Of a stretch of DNA of 64,000 nucleotides, positions 41,934 through 51,302 are shown one piece after another. The stretch is from assembly GCF_001078595.1 (NCBI RefSeq), contig NZ_LFTY01000002.1:3358862-3422861 (forward strand), in the 5' to 3' direction. Positions within the stretch are counted from its first letter, which is position 1, and every line of letters begins with the position of its first letter. The translations under genes and the position numbers were made by a program. The notes under the pieces were generated by a model, which was given only the letters and a program-made list of their open reading frames with translations, did not search any database and was not told the DNA's origin. The stretch comes from Candidatus Rhodobacter oscarellae (GTDB taxonomy: Bacteria; Pseudomonadota; Alphaproteobacteria; Rhodobacterales; Rhodobacteraceae).

Positions 41934-43475
41934 ATGAAACAACGTATCGCCCTCCACGGCACTACTGCTGTTATTCTCGCGCTCGGCTCTGGGGCGCAAG
42001 CAGATGTTACACCCGCCCAGGTTTGGGAGAACATGACCGGGTTTTATGACGTCATTGGATATGAGATTAGCGCGGGGTCGGTGAACGACACCGGCGGCGC
42101 TTTGACGGTCTCTGACCTGTCGATGACCTTCCCCGTCCCGGCTCCCGAGATGTCCGGCGAAGTCGCGTTGGATGTTTCGATGACGATGCCTGACATGACG
42201 CTGATCAGCAACGGCGACGGCACGGTGAAGGTTGTCATGCCCGACAGTTACACGATGGACGTCCTGATTGCGCCGGAGGGCGATGAGAGCGGCACCATAA
42301 GCCTTGCGGTGGATCAATCCGGCCTTGAGATTGTCGCGTCCGGTGACCCCTCGGAGGTCACCTATGACATGAGCAGCCCCGGCGTCACCATATCGCTCTT
42401 GGACATCAATATCCCGCACGAGGAGGAGCTGTCCGAGGCGATGGAAGCCACGATGACCCTGAACGACTACTCGGGCTTTTATGTGCTGGGCTCCGGTGAC
42501 ATGCCGGTGCTGGGGATGAACCTTGTTGCCGCCAGCGGCGACCTGGTGGTCACGGGGCGCGAGCCCGACGGCAGCGGCGCGTTTGACATGAACGTGGCGT
42601 TCCAGTCGGTCGAGTATGTCGCCGACATGGTCTATGCGGCCACCGACAAGCCGGGCGATTTCACCGCCATGATGAAGGCGGGCGCTGCGGGCGTCGGCTC
42701 CTTGAGCCATGGCGGGGCAGAATACACCGTCGACTTCAAGGACAGCCGCGACAGCTTTGCCATGGACGGCAGTTCCAGCAGTGGCCTGATGGAGTTCGAG
42801 ATGGGCGACGGCGTGATGAGCTATGCGATTGGCAACACGGGTATGGAGCTGACGGTCTCGGGGTCGGAGATCCCGCTGCCAGAGGTGTCGCTGACCGCCG
42901 CCAAGACGCTCTTTGGGATGACCATGCCGGTGCTGGCCTCCGACGACGCCAAGGATCTGGGGCTTTCGCTGCGGCTCGAGGGGCTCTCGGTCAGCGATAT
43001 GATCTGGGGCATGATCGATCCCGCGGCGCAGCTGCCGCGCGACCCGGCGACGCTGATCATCGAGCTGGCGGGCAAGGCGAACTGGCTGGTGGACATCATG
43101 GACCCCGAGGCGCTGATGACCGCGGATGTCGAGATGCCCGGCGCGCTGGAGAGCATGGACATCAACGAGCTGAAGCTGTCCATCGCGGGCGCCGAGCTGA
43201 CCGGCTCGGGCGGGTTCACCTTTGACATGGCGGACATGGATACGTTCGATGGCATCCCCGCCCCGACCGGCGCGCTTGATCTGCAACTGGACGGGTCGAA
43301 CGCGCTGATGGACAAGCTTGTGGCCATGGGGCTGCTGCCGGAAGAGCAGGCCATGATGGGCAAGATGATGATGGGCATGTTCGCCCAGCCGGTGGGCGAC
43401 GACTCGCTGAGCTCCAAGATCGAGATCGACGGCGCCTCGGGCGCGATCTCGGCCAACGGGCAGCGCCTGCAGTAG
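41934..43475 (+). CDS. DUF2125 exported protein
   Basis: 513 residues from ATG 41934 (ribosome site GGAAGG). A signal peptide (QRIALHGTTAVILALGSGAQ, cut near ADVTPAQ) is followed by a long acidic beta-rich protein with repeated antiparallel-strand-like phrases (GALTVSDLSMTFPVPAPEMS, ELTVSGSEIPLPEVSLTAAK), as in DUF2125. Met is unusually frequent. The protein is predicted periplasmic; function is unknown. It is monocistronic; an imperfect 12-bp stem spanning 43475-43529 may act as terminator. Confidence 0.85.
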   Translation: MKQRIALHGTTAVILALGSGAQADVTPAQVWENMTGFYDVIGYEISAGSVNDTGGALTVSDLSMTFPVPAPEMSGEVALDVSMTMPDMTLISNGDGTVKVVMPDSYTMDVLIAPEGDESGTISLAVDQSGLEIVASGDPSEVTYDMSSPGVTISLLDINIPHEEELSEAMEATMTLNDYSGFYVLGSGDMPVLGMNLVAASGDLVVTGREPDGSGAFDMNVAFQSVEYVADMVYAATDKPGDFTAMMKAGAAGVGSLSHGGAEYTVDFKDSRDSFAMDGSSSSGLMEFEMGDGVMSYAIGNTGMELTVSGSEIPLPEVSLTAAKTLFGMTMPVLASDDAKDLGLSLRLEGLSVSDMIWGMIDPAAQLPRDPATLIIELAGKANWLVDIMDPEALMTADVEMPGALESMDINELKLSIAGAELTGSGGFTFDMADMDTFDGIPAPTGALDLQLDGSNALMDKLVAMGLLPEEQAMMGKMMMGMFAQPVGDDSLSSKIEIDGASGAISANGQRLQ

Positions 43476-43623
43476 CAAAGACCCCGAAGCGGTCCTGGCC
43501 CTTTCCGCCACGCGCGGGGAGGGCTTTGCATTGCCGCAGCGCCCAGGCGGCCGGGCCGTCCCGCCTTGCGCGCCGCCGGTTAACGCACTACCTCCCAGAG
43601 CAGCATTCACACGAGACCCTTCC

Positions 43624-44967
43624 ATGCCAGACCTCGCCGAACTCTCCGCTCGCCTCCTAGACGCCGCCACCAAGGCGGGGGCCGAGGCGGCGGACGCAAT
43701 CGCGGTGGACGGCAGCTCGATCTCCATCGACGTGCGCGAGGGCAAGCTAGAGCAGGCCGAGCGCTCTGAGGGGGTCGATATCGGCCTGCGGGTGCTGATC
43801 GGGCAGCGGCAGGCCTGCGTCTCGGCCTCCGACACCTCCGACACCACCATCGCGACGATGGCCGAGCGCGCGGTGGCCATGGCGCGCGAGGCGCCAGAGG
43901 ACCCGCATATCGGGCTCGCCGAGGCCGGTGATCTGGCAACCGATTGGGATCTGGCCACGCTGAATCTTGCGGACCCTGCCCCCGAGCCCTCGCCGCAAGA
44001 GCTAGAGGACATGGCGCTGCGGGCCGAGGCCGCCGCCATGGCCGTGCCCGGCATCACAAAGATGGACGGGGTCGGCGCTGGGCACGGGCAGCGGCGGGTG
44101 CATCTGGCGGCGTCGAACGGCTTTTCCGGCGGCTATGGGCGCACGTCCACCTCGCTGTCCTGCGTGGCGATCACCGGCGACGGCACCGAGATGGAGCGCG
44201 ACTATTACGGCGACATGCGCCTGCACCGCGCCGATCTGGAGAGCGCCGAGGAGATCGGCCGCCTGGCGGCGGAGCGCACCGTGGCGCGCGCAGGCGCGCG
44301 CAAGCCTCCGACCGGCGCCTTCCCCGTGCTCTATGACGAGCGCATCGCGAGCGGTCTGATCGGGCATCTCTTGCAGGCGATCAACGGCACGGCCATTGGG
44401 CGCGGCGCGTCCTGGCTGCGCGACGCGATGGGCGCGCAGGTTCTGCCGGCGGGTCTGTCCCTGACCGAGGATCCCTTGCGCCCGCGCACCGCCGGGTCGC
44501 GGCCCTTTGATGGCGAGGGGTTCGCCAGCCGCGCCAGCGCGATCGTCGAGGATGGCGTCTTGCAGCGCTGGACGCTGGACCTCGCGACGGCCCGCAAGCT
44601 GGGCCTGGACAGCACCGCAAACGCCTCGCGCAGCACTTCCAGCCCGCCGAGCCCCAGCCTGACGAACGTGGCGCTCACGCAGGGCACGCAAACGAAAGAG
44701 GCGCTCTTGGCCGAGATGGGCACCGGCCTTCTGGTGACCTCGATGATCGGGTCCTCGATCAACCCCACCACCGGGGACTACTCCCGTGGCGCCTCGGGGT
44801 TCTGGATCGAGAATGGCGAGATCGCCTACCCGGTGAACGAATGCACCATTGCGGGGAACCTGCGCGAAATGCTGCGCAGCATAATCCCGGCCAACGACGC
44901 TCGCACGCACCTGTCGCGGGTCGTGCCCTCGCTTTTGGTAGAGGGGCTGACCCTTGCCGGAAAGTGA
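43624..44967 (+). CDS. pmbA: TldE/PmbA-type metalloprotease family protein
   Basis: 447 residues from ATG 43624 (MPDLAELSARLLDAATKAGA). PmbA/TldE pairs with TldD, which holds the zinc site, to process small peptides such as microcin precursors. Family blocks are ISIDVREGKLEQAERSEGVD, GLRVLIGQRQACVSASDTSD, FPVLYDERIASGLIGHLLQA and TTGDYSRGASGFWIENGEIA with YPVNECTIAGNLREMLRSI. The partner tldD is not in the window. Overlaps the next gene by 14 bases. Confidence 0.94.
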   Translation: MPDLAELSARLLDAATKAGAEAADAIAVDGSSISIDVREGKLEQAERSEGVDIGLRVLIGQRQACVSASDTSDTTIATMAERAVAMAREAPEDPHIGLAEAGDLATDWDLATLNLADPAPEPSPQELEDMALRAEAAAMAVPGITKMDGVGAGHGQRRVHLAASNGFSGGYGRTSTSLSCVAITGDGTEMERDYYGDMRLHRADLESAEEIGRLAAERTVARAGARKPPTGAFPVLYDERIASGLIGHLLQAINGTAIGRGASWLRDAMGAQVLPAGLSLTEDPLRPRTAGSRPFDGEGFASRASAIVEDGVLQRWTLDLATARKLGLDSTANASRSTSSPPSPSLTNVALTQGTQTKEALLAEMGTGLLVTSMIGSSINPTTGDYSRGASGFWIENGEIAYPVNECTIAGNLREMLRSIIPANDARTHLSRVVPSLLVEGLTLAGK

Positions 44968-45739
44968 CCTGCGGCTGATCACGGATGCTGCGCTGCAAGC
45001 CTCTGACATTGCTCTGAAATATTGGAAGACGGACCAGCGGGTCGACCACAAGGACGGCGGCTCTCCGGTCAGCGAGGGCGACTTTGCCGTGGACGGTTTT
45101 CTGCGCAGCATGCTGCGCGCCGCGCGGCCCGATTATGGCTGGCTCTCGGAGGAGACAGAAGACGACCTGGCGCGGCTTGAGAGGCGCCGCGTGTTCATTG
45201 TGGACCCTATCGACGGCACCCGCGCCTATATCGGGGGTGAGCGCACCTGGGCGATCTCCATCGCCGTGGTCGAGGATGGCGCGCCGGTGGCCGGGGTGGT
45301 GCATATGCCTGCGCGAGATCGCACCTATGCCGCCGCGCGCGGTCATGGCGCCACGCTGAACGGCGCGCCGCTGCGGGCGGGCAGCCGCGCAGAGCCCGAC
45401 GGCGCCACGGTGCTGGCCGCAAAGCCCGCGCTGGAGGCGAAATGGTGGGCCGAGACGCCGCCCAAGCTTGACCGGCACTGGCGTCCCTCGCTGGCCTATC
45501 GCTTCTGCGCGGTGGCCGAGGCGCGGTTCGACGCGGTGCTGACGATCCGCGACGCCTATGAGTGGGACATCGCGGCGGGCATCCTGATCGCGGATGAGGC
45601 GGGGGCGGTCTCGAGCGACCGCAACGGCGACCCGATCCGGTTCAACACCGAAGACGCCAAGGCCAAGGGCGTGTTCTCCGCGGCACCCCAGCTGCACAAT
45701 CGCTTGATCGACCTGTACACGGGCCGCGTGGCTGGTTAA
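44954..45739 (+). CDS. inositol monophosphatase-family phosphatase (CysQ-like)
   Basis: 261 residues from TTG 44954, inside the pmbA 3' end. Li+-sensitive phosphatase fold: GSPVSEGDFAVDGFLR, GWLSEETEDD and FIVDPIDGTRAYIGGERTWA contain the metal ligands (Glu, DPIDGT), and the late YEWDIAAGILIADEAG completes the site. It could hydrolyse 3'-phosphoadenosine 5'-phosphate (CysQ), inositol phosphates or similar; neighbours do not decide. Placement between pmbA and LPS genes is common in relatives as far as I recall. Confidence 0.9.
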   Translation: MPESDLRLITDAALQASDIALKYWKTDQRVDHKDGGSPVSEGDFAVDGFLRSMLRAARPDYGWLSEETEDDLARLERRRVFIVDPIDGTRAYIGGERTWAISIAVVEDGAPVAGVVHMPARDRTYAAARGHGATLNGAPLRAGSRAEPDGATVLAAKPALEAKWWAETPPKLDRHWRPSLAYRFCAVAEARFDAVLTIRDAYEWDIAAGILIADEAGAVSSDRNGDPIRFNTEDAKAKGVFSAAPQLHNRLIDLYTGRVAG

Positions 45740-45772
45740 TTCTTGCCGCGTTTGAAGCTAACGAGGCCGCGT

Positions 45773-46393
45773 ATGATCCGTGCTGTTTTGATCCTCCCGC
45801 TGCTGGTTGCGCTGGCGGCCTGCGGTGCGGGCGACGTGCCGACGCGGGCGCAGATTGATGCGCCGGACCTGGCCGCTGCGGCGCCCGATCCCGATCCCGC
45901 GCCCATCGCGGCGCTGACGGACCAGAACACGGCGCAGCTGGCGCGGCTGCTCCTGGGCCTCTCGCCGCAGGTGGATCCCGAGGAGGCCGCCCGCGCCGCC
46001 TCCATCGCCTATAGCTACACCGCGCAGCTTAAGTCGGAATATGGCATCACCGACCCGCCGCTGATCCATAACGCTAAGGTCAATGCCGGGCTGCGCCCGC
46101 GCGGGCTCTGCTGGCATTGGGCCGAGGACATGGAGCGGCGCCTAAAGGCCGAAGCGTTCCAGACGCTGGAGCTGCACCGCGCCATCGCCAATCACGACAA
46201 CATCCTTATCGACCATTCCACGGCCATCATCAGCGCCAAGGGGGCCACGATGTTTGACGGCGTGATCCTGGACCCCTGGCGCAAGGGCGGAAGGCTGGTC
46301 TGGATGCCGGTGCTGGAGGATCGGCGCTACGGGTGGCGCCCCCGCGCCGAGGTCTTGCAGTATTACCGCGACCGCGACACAAAGCGGGGGTAA
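45773..46393 (+). CDS. hypothetical lipoprotein, 206 residues
   Basis: Start ATG 45773; the first 18 residues (MIRAVLILPLLVALAACG) are a lipoprotein signal with lipobox LAAC. The rest is soluble: a helical region rich in Ala (QLARLLLGLSPQVDPEEAAR), then LRPRGLCWHWAEDMERRLKA, NILIDHSTAIISAKGATMFD and GVILDPWRKGGRLVWMPVLE. The C...H...H/D arrangement (LCWHW, NHDN, LDPW) is like a papain- or transglutaminase-type catalytic triad, but this is only a pattern. Outer-membrane or inner-membrane anchored. Confidence 0.8.
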   Translation: MIRAVLILPLLVALAACGAGDVPTRAQIDAPDLAAAAPDPDPAPIAALTDQNTAQLARLLLGLSPQVDPEEAARAASIAYSYTAQLKSEYGITDPPLIHNAKVNAGLRPRGLCWHWAEDMERRLKAEAFQTLELHRAIANHDNILIDHSTAIISAKGATMFDGVILDPWRKGGRLVWMPVLEDRRYGWRPRAEVLQYYRDRDTKRG

Positions 46394-46396
46394 GCT

Positions 46397-46419
46397 GCGG
46401 CGCCTGCCCTTGGCGCCGC
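46397..46419. repeat. perfect hairpin between lipoprotein gene and waaA
   Basis: GCGGCGCC, loop TGCCCTT, GGCGCCGC: an 8-bp GC stem four bases after the stop, no T-tract. May shield the mRNA end or cause partial termination ahead of waaA. Confidence 0.5.
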
Positions 46420-46436
46420 CCGAGCGGTGGAGCTGA

Positions 46437-47678
46437 ATGGCCCAGTCCCTACGTCTGTCCCTTTACCTCGCGACGCGCGGGCGCGCCGATCGCACGCCTG
46501 TGCATCTGCTGAAGGGCCCCGACCGAGAGCGCTGCGGCCTAGGCGCGCATGACCGGCCGGATGGGCCACTGGTGTGGCTGCATTCTGGCGCCGATGCCGA
46601 GGCATTGGCGGCGCGGGAATTGGCCAAGCGCATGCTGGCAGAGCGCGAGGACTTGCATTTCCTGCTGACCACCTCCGCCACGGAAAGGCTGCCCTCGGAT
46701 GATCGCATCCTGTGCCAATACGCGCCCGAAGAGACGCAACCGTCGGTGCGCCGGTTCCTGGACCATTGGCGCCCGGACCTCGCCCTCTGGACCGAGCCGG
46801 AACTGCGCCCGGCGCTGCAGATGGAGGCCAATGCGCGCGGCGTGCCCGCCATCTTGGTGGATGCGGGCACCGCGCCTTGGGATCCGCTGTCGGTCTGGTC
46901 CCGCGGTATCGCCGGGGACGTGCTGAGGATCTTTCGCTGCATCCTTGCGGCGGATGACACCTCTGCCGCGCAGTTGCGCGCGCTGGGGGTCAGGGAGCGT
47001 CAGATCAGAACCACCGGGTACCTGCGCGAGGGCGCTCCGGCCTTGCCGGTGAACCAGACAGAGCATGACGCGCTGGCCCAGGTGATCGGCGGGCGCCCGG
47101 CCTGGCTTGCCGCCTGGATCCCCGAGGAAGAGCGCGACGCGGTCCTGTCCGCGCAGACCGTTGCCGAGCTGCGCGCGCACCGGCTCTTGCTGATCCTTGT
47201 GCCGTCCCAGCCAGGCGCCGCGGATCGCTGGGCCCAGGAGCTGACCGCGGCCGGGTACAAGGTCGCCAGGCGCTCGAAAGATGAAGAGCCCACGGCGGAT
47301 GTGAAGATACTGATCGCCGATGGCAGTGACGATGACGAGATGAGCCTTTGGTACCGCCTCGCGCCGGTGACCTATCTGGGGGGCTCTCTCAGCGGCAAAG
47401 AGGTGCTGAACCCGTTTGACGCCGCGGCGCTGGGCTCGGCCATCATTCATGGGCCGCGCACGCGGCGGCATCGTGGGGCCTATGAGCGGCTGAATGGCGC
47501 AGGCGCCACGCGCCGCATCGACGACGCCAAGGGGCTGGGGGATGCGGTCGAGGCGCTGCTGTCTCCGGCCCGCGCGGCGGAGCTGGCGCGCCAGGCCTGG
47601 GAGGTCACGACCGAGGGGGCCGAGGTGACCGATTTGGTCCTGGATCTGGCACTGTCAGAGCTAGAGGGACAGCGATGA
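46437..47678 (+). CDS. waaA: 3-deoxy-D-manno-octulosonic acid (Kdo) transferase family protein
   Basis: 413 residues. WaaA/KdtA transfers Kdo from CMP-Kdo to lipid A precursor at the inner membrane. [18 protein letters not shown] keeps a Glu where the SVGE catalytic base normally sits, [20 protein letters not shown] replaces the usual ETELWPN block, and [20 protein letters not shown] matches the C-terminal nucleotide-sugar site (GGS...G.NPLEPAA in other members). The divergent motifs may mean a modified acceptor. The N-terminal membrane anchor is weak. lpxK overlaps by 4 bases, supporting a lipid A role. Confidence 0.86.
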   Translation: MAQSLRLSLYLATRGRADRTPVHLLKGPDRERCGLGAHDRPDGPLVWLHSGADAEALAARELAKRMLAEREDLHFLLTTSATERLPSDDRILCQYAPEETQPSVRRFLDHWRPDLALWTEPELRPALQMEANARGVPAILVDAGTAPWDPLSVWSRGIAGDVLRIFRCILAADDTSAAQLRALGVRERQIRTTGYLREGAPALPVNQTEHDALAQVIGGRPAWLAAWIPEEERDAVLSAQTVAELRAHRLLLILVPSQPGAADRWAQELTAAGYKVARRSKDEEPTADVKILIADGSDDDEMSLWYRLAPVTYLGGSLSGKEVLNPFDAAALGSAIIHGPRTRRHRGAYERLNGAGATRRIDDAKGLGDAVEALLSPARAAELARQAWEVTTEGAEVTDLVLDLALSELEGQR

Positions 47679-48697
47679 GACCGCCCGGTTTCTGGTTCAC
47701 CCCGCCCAGCCAGCCGACATGGCAGGCGCGCGCGCTGGCGCCGATTTCGGCCTTGGTGGCGCGGGCGACGGCGCGCCGCGTGGCGCGCCCCGGTTATGCG
47801 GCCTCGGTGCCGGTGATATGCGTGGGGAACCTGACCCTGGGCGGGGCGGGCAAAACGCCGACGGTGATCGCCCTGGCGCAGCGCCTCTTGTCGCAAGAAT
47901 GCGCCGTGCATGTGGTCAGCCGAGGCTATGGCGGCAGCCTGGAGGGCCCGGTCGCCGTTGCCGAGCGCACGCATAGCGCCGCTCAGGTCGGTGACGAGCC
48001 GCTGTTGATGGCGGCGTTCTGCCCGGTCTGGGTTGCCAAGGATCGTGCCGCGGGGGTGCGCGCCGCCCAGGCCGCGGGCGCCGAAGTGATCCTGCTCGAT
48101 GACGGGTTCCAGAACCCCGCCGTGACAAAGGACGCCTCTGTTGTGGTGGTCGATGCCGGGGTGGGCTTTGGCAATGGGCGCGTCGCGCCCGCTGGCCCGC
48201 TGCGCGAGCCGGTGCCGGTCGGGTTGTCCCGCGCGCAAGCGGTGCTTGTCATCGGGGCGCCTGAGGAGCGAGAGCGCTTTTTGCTGCACTGGCGGACGCA
48301 GATCACGGTGCCCGTCCTGCAGGGCGCGTTGCAGCCCTTGCAGATGGGCATCGACTGGTCCGGGCAGCGCGTGCTGGCGTTTGCGGGGATCGGGCGGCCC
48401 GAGAAGTTCTTTGCCACGCTGCGGGGCCTTGGCGCAGAGCTGGTGCAGGCGCAGGCGCTCAGCGATCACCAGCCGCTGTCAGAGGCGCTCATGCGGCGGC
48501 TTGAAATTGAGGCGACGGCGCGTGGCGCGCAATTGGTGACAACCGAGAAGGACGCCGTGCGCCTGCCGCGCGGGTTCCGTTCAAAGGTTCTGACTTTGCC
48601 GGTGCGGCTGGAGCTGGGCGATTGGGGCGCGATGGACGATCTGCTGGACATTGCCCTGGCCCGGGGCGGCACGGCGAGGCGAAAAGGGTCGGACTAG
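47675..48697 (+). CDS. lpxK: tetraacyldisaccharide 4'-kinase
   Basis: 340 residues; start overlaps the waaA stop. LpxK phosphorylates the 4' position of the lipid A disaccharide. [20 protein letters not shown] is the P-loop, [60 protein letters not shown] and the C-terminal [15 protein letters not shown] are diagnostic. The N-terminal [20 protein letters not shown] is the usual membrane-proximal segment. Its TAG stop shares CTAG with the convergent adenosyltransferase stop. Confidence 0.96.
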   Translation: MRPPGFWFTPPSQPTWQARALAPISALVARATARRVARPGYAASVPVICVGNLTLGGAGKTPTVIALAQRLLSQECAVHVVSRGYGGSLEGPVAVAERTHSAAQVGDEPLLMAAFCPVWVAKDRAAGVRAAQAAGAEVILLDDGFQNPAVTKDASVVVVDAGVGFGNGRVAPAGPLREPVPVGLSRAQAVLVIGAPEERERFLLHWRTQITVPVLQGALQPLQMGIDWSGQRVLAFAGIGRPEKFFATLRGLGAELVQAQALSDHQPLSEALMRRLEIEATARGAQLVTTEKDAVRLPRGFRSKVLTLPVRLELGDWGAMDDLLDIALARGGTARRKGSD

Positions 48698-49266
48698 CGG
48701 TTCGCCCCCGGCACCCAAAGCACGTCCGCGCGGCCGTCGTCATTTGCGATCCGCGAGGCGACAAAGAACCAATCGCTCAGCCGGTTGAGGTATTTCACCG
48801 CGGCGGGGTTCACGCTTTCCATCGTCGCGAGTTCCACCGTCAGGCGCTCGGCCCGGCGCGCTACGGTGCGGCAGAGATGCAGATGCGCGGCCAGAGCCGA
48901 CCCGCCGGGCAGCACGAAGCTGCGCAGCGGTTCCAGCGCGGCGTTCATCGCGTCGATCTCGGCCTCAAGCCGCAAGACCTGGTCCTCGGTGACGCGCAGC
49001 GGCGGGTATTCGGCCTCGGCGTCTTTCTCCATATCGGGCCGGCAGAGGTCCGCGCCGATGTCAAAGAGATCGTTCTGGATGCGGCTGAGCTGCGTGTCCA
49101 TCTCGCCGGTCGCCTGCAATCGCGCCAGGCCGACCGTGGCGTTGACCTCGTCGGTGGTGCCATAGGCCGTGACCCGCATCGAATGCTTGGCGACCCGCGC
49201 GCCATTGCCCAGCGCGGTCTCGCCCGCGTCGCCGGTCTTGGTGTAGATCTTGGACAGGACGACCAT
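48694..49266 (-). CDS. cob(I)yrinic acid a,c-diamide / cob(I)alamin adenosyltransferase (PduO type)
   Basis: 190 residues from ATG 49266. [20 protein letters not shown] binds [23 protein letters not shown] and [20 protein letters not shown] with [10 protein letters not shown] are PduO/ATR hallmarks. It adenosylates reduced corrinoid to give the coenzyme form. It lies 9 kb from the cob operon but serves the same pathway. Two bases separate it from the small twin-helix gene upstream on the same strand. Confidence 0.95.
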   Translation of the reverse strand: MVVLSKIYTKTGDAGETALGNGARVAKHSMRVTAYGTTDEVNATVGLARLQATGEMDTQLSRIQNDLFDIGADLCRPDMEKDAEAEYPPLRVTEDQVLRLEAEIDAMNAALEPLRSFVLPGGSALAAHLHLCRTVARRAERLTVELATMESVNPAAVKYLNRLSDWFFVASRIANDDGRADVLWVPGANR

Positions 49267-49268
49267 GC

Positions 49269-49478
49269 TCAGCCTCCGTTGCTGCGCCGGAAGAACACGA
49301 AGGCGAGGATCAGGATGACCGCAACGAATTGCGCGCCGATCCGCCAGCGCATGATCTTGTTGGCGTATTTGCGGTTGAAGTCGCCGCCCTTGGCGAAGCC
49401 GCCGATGCCGATGGACAGGATCACCAGCACCGCGATGCAGGCGATGGCGACAACGATGAACAGCGGGTCTTGCAGCAT
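49269..49478 (-). CDS. twin transmembrane helix small protein (HIG1-like)
   Basis: 69 residues with two membrane helices (LFIVVAIACIAVLVILSIGI and IGAQFVAVILILAFVFFRR) joined by a loop with GGDFNRKYANKIMRWR, the pattern of bacterial HIG1-domain-like proteins. Mitochondrial relatives assist respiratory supercomplexes; the bacterial role is unclear. Co-directional with the adenosyltransferase, 2 bases apart. Confidence 0.85.
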   Translation of the reverse strand: MLQDPLFIVVAIACIAVLVILSIGIGGFAKGGDFNRKYANKIMRWRIGAQFVAVILILAFVFFRRSNGG

Positions 49479-49545
49479 GTGGGCCTCCGGGGTCGATCCT
49501 CGGCATGTAGCGGCTCTGGCGGAAAAAGCCAGGGGCGAATTTGCC

Positions 49546-50376
49546 TCAGGACATGCGGCGGATCAGCCAATCGGCGCCGCGGGTGGGCAGCAGCCGCTTG
49601 GCGATATAGGCGAAATGGGCGAGCTTGGTGATGCGGTAGCGCGCGCGGGGCCGGGGGCTTTCGACCGCGTGGATGATCTTGGCGGTGACATGCGATGGCG
49701 GCACCTCCAGCCAGGCGACCGGGTTGCGCCCGCGCCATTTACCGATCAGGTCGCGCTCGTATTCCGCTGCCTTGGCCGAGCTCTTCCAGTCGATCCAGCG
49801 CTCGAAATTCTTCTGTGAGTTCTTGCCGAAATCCGTGGTGATCAGCCCCGGCTCGATCAGGCTGACATGGATCGGCAGCCCGTGCATCTCGATGCGCAGC
49901 GTGTCGGTCAGCCCCTCCAGCCCGTATTTCGTGGCGACATAGGCGCCGCGCCAGGGATAGGCGGTGTAGCCCATCACCGAGGTGCAGTTCACGATCCGCC
50001 CGTGCCCCTGGGCGCGCATGGCGGGCAGCACCAGCGTGGTTAGGTGATGCGGGCCGATCAGGTTGGCCTCAAGGATGTCCGCAAGCGCGGCACGGGGCAG
50101 GTCCTCCACCGCCGCGGGGATCCCAAAGGCGCCATTGTTGTAAAGCGCGTCAAGCGTGCCGCCGGTTTCGGCAAGCACCTGGGCGACGGCGGCCTCCAGG
50201 CTTGCGGGGTCGCTGTAGTCGACGCGCGGGCTGTCAAAGCCCTCCTCGCGCAGCCGGGCACAGTCCTCCTCCTTGCGGCACGAGGCGAAGACGCGCCAGC
50301 CGCGGTCGCGCAGCGTGACCGCCGCGTCGTAACCGATCCCCGAAGAACAGCCTGTGATGAGAATGCTGCGTGCCAT
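49546..50376 (-). CDS. short-chain dehydrogenase/reductase
   Basis: 276 residues from ATG 50376 (MARSILITGCSSGIGYDAAV); the 20-residue upstream extension is basic and unlike the family. Classical SDR: TGCSSGIG, YNNGAFG in place of NNAG, NCTSVMGYTAYPWRGAYVAT with Ser and Tyr, and KYGLEGLTDTLRIEMHGL with Lys. The C-terminal HVTAKIIHAVESPRPRARYR and ITKLAHFAYIAKRLLP suggest a membrane-proximal steroid or retinol dehydrogenase-like subtype. Substrate unknown. Confidence 0.9.
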   Translation of the reverse strand: MARSILITGCSSGIGYDAAVTLRDRGWRVFASCRKEEDCARLREEGFDSPRVDYSDPASLEAAVAQVLAETGGTLDALYNNGAFGIPAAVEDLPRAALADILEANLIGPHHLTTLVLPAMRAQGHGRIVNCTSVMGYTAYPWRGAYVATKYGLEGLTDTLRIEMHGLPIHVSLIEPGLITTDFGKNSQKNFERWIDWKSSAKAAEYERDLIGKWRGRNPVAWLEVPPSHVTAKIIHAVESPRPRARYRITKLAHFAYIAKRLLPTRGADWLIRRMS

Positions 50377-50476
50377 GCGGGCACTTAAGGCGTGGGAGCG
50401 GCGCAGTTTCAACGCGAAAATCGCACGGCGCACCAAAACGCGGGCAGGTTTGCGCTGAATGACGCGGGGCAGATTA

Positions 50477-50532
50477 ACCGAATGTTATACCGACTCAGGG
50501 AAAATTAGGGCGGGTGGAGGCGGTTTTTAACC
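50477..50532. repeat. G-rich intergenic element, copy 2
   Basis: 56 bp: starts ACCGAAT, centre GAAAATTAGGGCGGGTGG, ends GGCGGTTTTTAACC. Same length as copy 1 at 32262-32317. A near-perfect CtrA-type site, TTAA-CCGAATG-TTAT, overlaps its left end (50474-50488). Confidence 0.6.
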
Positions 50533-50582
50533 TTAAATTCAGGGCGGGCCCCGAACCCACCCTCGATTGTCGATGAGTCGGA

Positions 50583-50597
50583 TTAATCGACCATTAA
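50583..50597. promoter_or_regulatory. CtrA-type full site, TTAA-N7-TTAA
   Basis: TTAATCGACCATTAA, a perfect match to the Caulobacter CtrA consensus TTAA-N7-TTAA. It lies about 210 bases upstream of the SDR start (minus strand) and 30 bases past the SH3-gene stop, next to G-rich element copy 2. It overlaps an inverted repeat GTCGAT/ATCGAC. Confidence 0.5.
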
Positions 50598-50627
50598 GAA
50601 ATAGAAAATTCCGGGCCGCGGCAGGCT

Positions 50628-51185
50628 TTAGCGCCGCGCCGCCGTCAAGAACCGCGCCGCCATCCAGCCTTCCACATCGCCATTATTGGCCGAAATCTTC
50701 ACCCATCCGCCTTGGCCGGCCTCCAGTATCTCTACCTGGTCACCGGACAGGACCTGCGTCAGTATGGCGTTCCTGGTCGAAGGACCGGCGCGCAGGTTCA
50801 CGCGCGTCCCGGTGACGACACGGATATCCCTGGGGTCAGGCGCCAGAGCCGCGGTCGCGGCGCGCTCCGTGGCGCTTAGGTCCAGCCCGGTGGCCAGGCT
50901 TGGAAGCACCGGGGTCGGCGTGGCGATTCGAACGGGCAATTCCGGCGCTGCCGCGCGCGGGGGTGTGGTCGCAGAGAGGCGCTCCGGGGCGGGTGGCTCT
51001 TGTGTGGTCGGGGACGCTTCGAGCACCGTCAGGCGCACGTCTTCCGCGGTCTCTTCTTCTGTGACCGCCGGCGCTTGTGTCGATGGCAAAGCAACGGGCT
51101 CAGCGATGTCCGGCGCGTCCGGTGTGAACACGCCGACAAAGTAAAAAGCGACCAAAGTGACAGCGATCAGACTCAACAAACGCAT
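50628..51185 (-). CDS. SH3-domain (bacterial SH3b) protein with membrane anchor
   Basis: 185 residues from ATG 51185. One N-terminal membrane segment (MRLLSLIAVTLVAFYFVGVF), a Pro/Ala/Thr-rich linker of about 90 residues, then SH3b: VVTGTRVNLRAGPSTRNAIL, TQVLSGDQVEILEAGQGGWV and GDVEGWMAARFL. Such proteins bind the cell wall or partner peptides in the periplasm. The role is unknown. It faces parC across a 117-bp divergent gap. Confidence 0.88.
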   Translation of the reverse strand: MRLLSLIAVTLVAFYFVGVFTPDAPDIAEPVALPSTQAPAVTEEETAEDVRLTVLEASPTTQEPPAPERLSATTPPRAAAPELPVRIATPTPVLPSLATGLDLSATERAATAALAPDPRDIRVVTGTRVNLRAGPSTRNAILTQVLSGDQVEILEAGQGGWVKISANNGDVEGWMAARFLTAARR

Positions 51186-51302
51186 GGCGCGACTCACGCA
51201 ACAAAAGACGATTAATTGTTGATGAAGCTGGAGCACCTGTAAAGGAATGGATTTCCACACCTGCGCCTTGTCGCGCTCGCACCGCTGACGTACACAGCAT
51301 GT

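Noticed and set aside
41916-44057. 713-codon open frame on the minus strand
   Set aside because: Antisense to the DUF2125 and pmbA genes, with His/Arg-rich low-complexity sequence; not coding.
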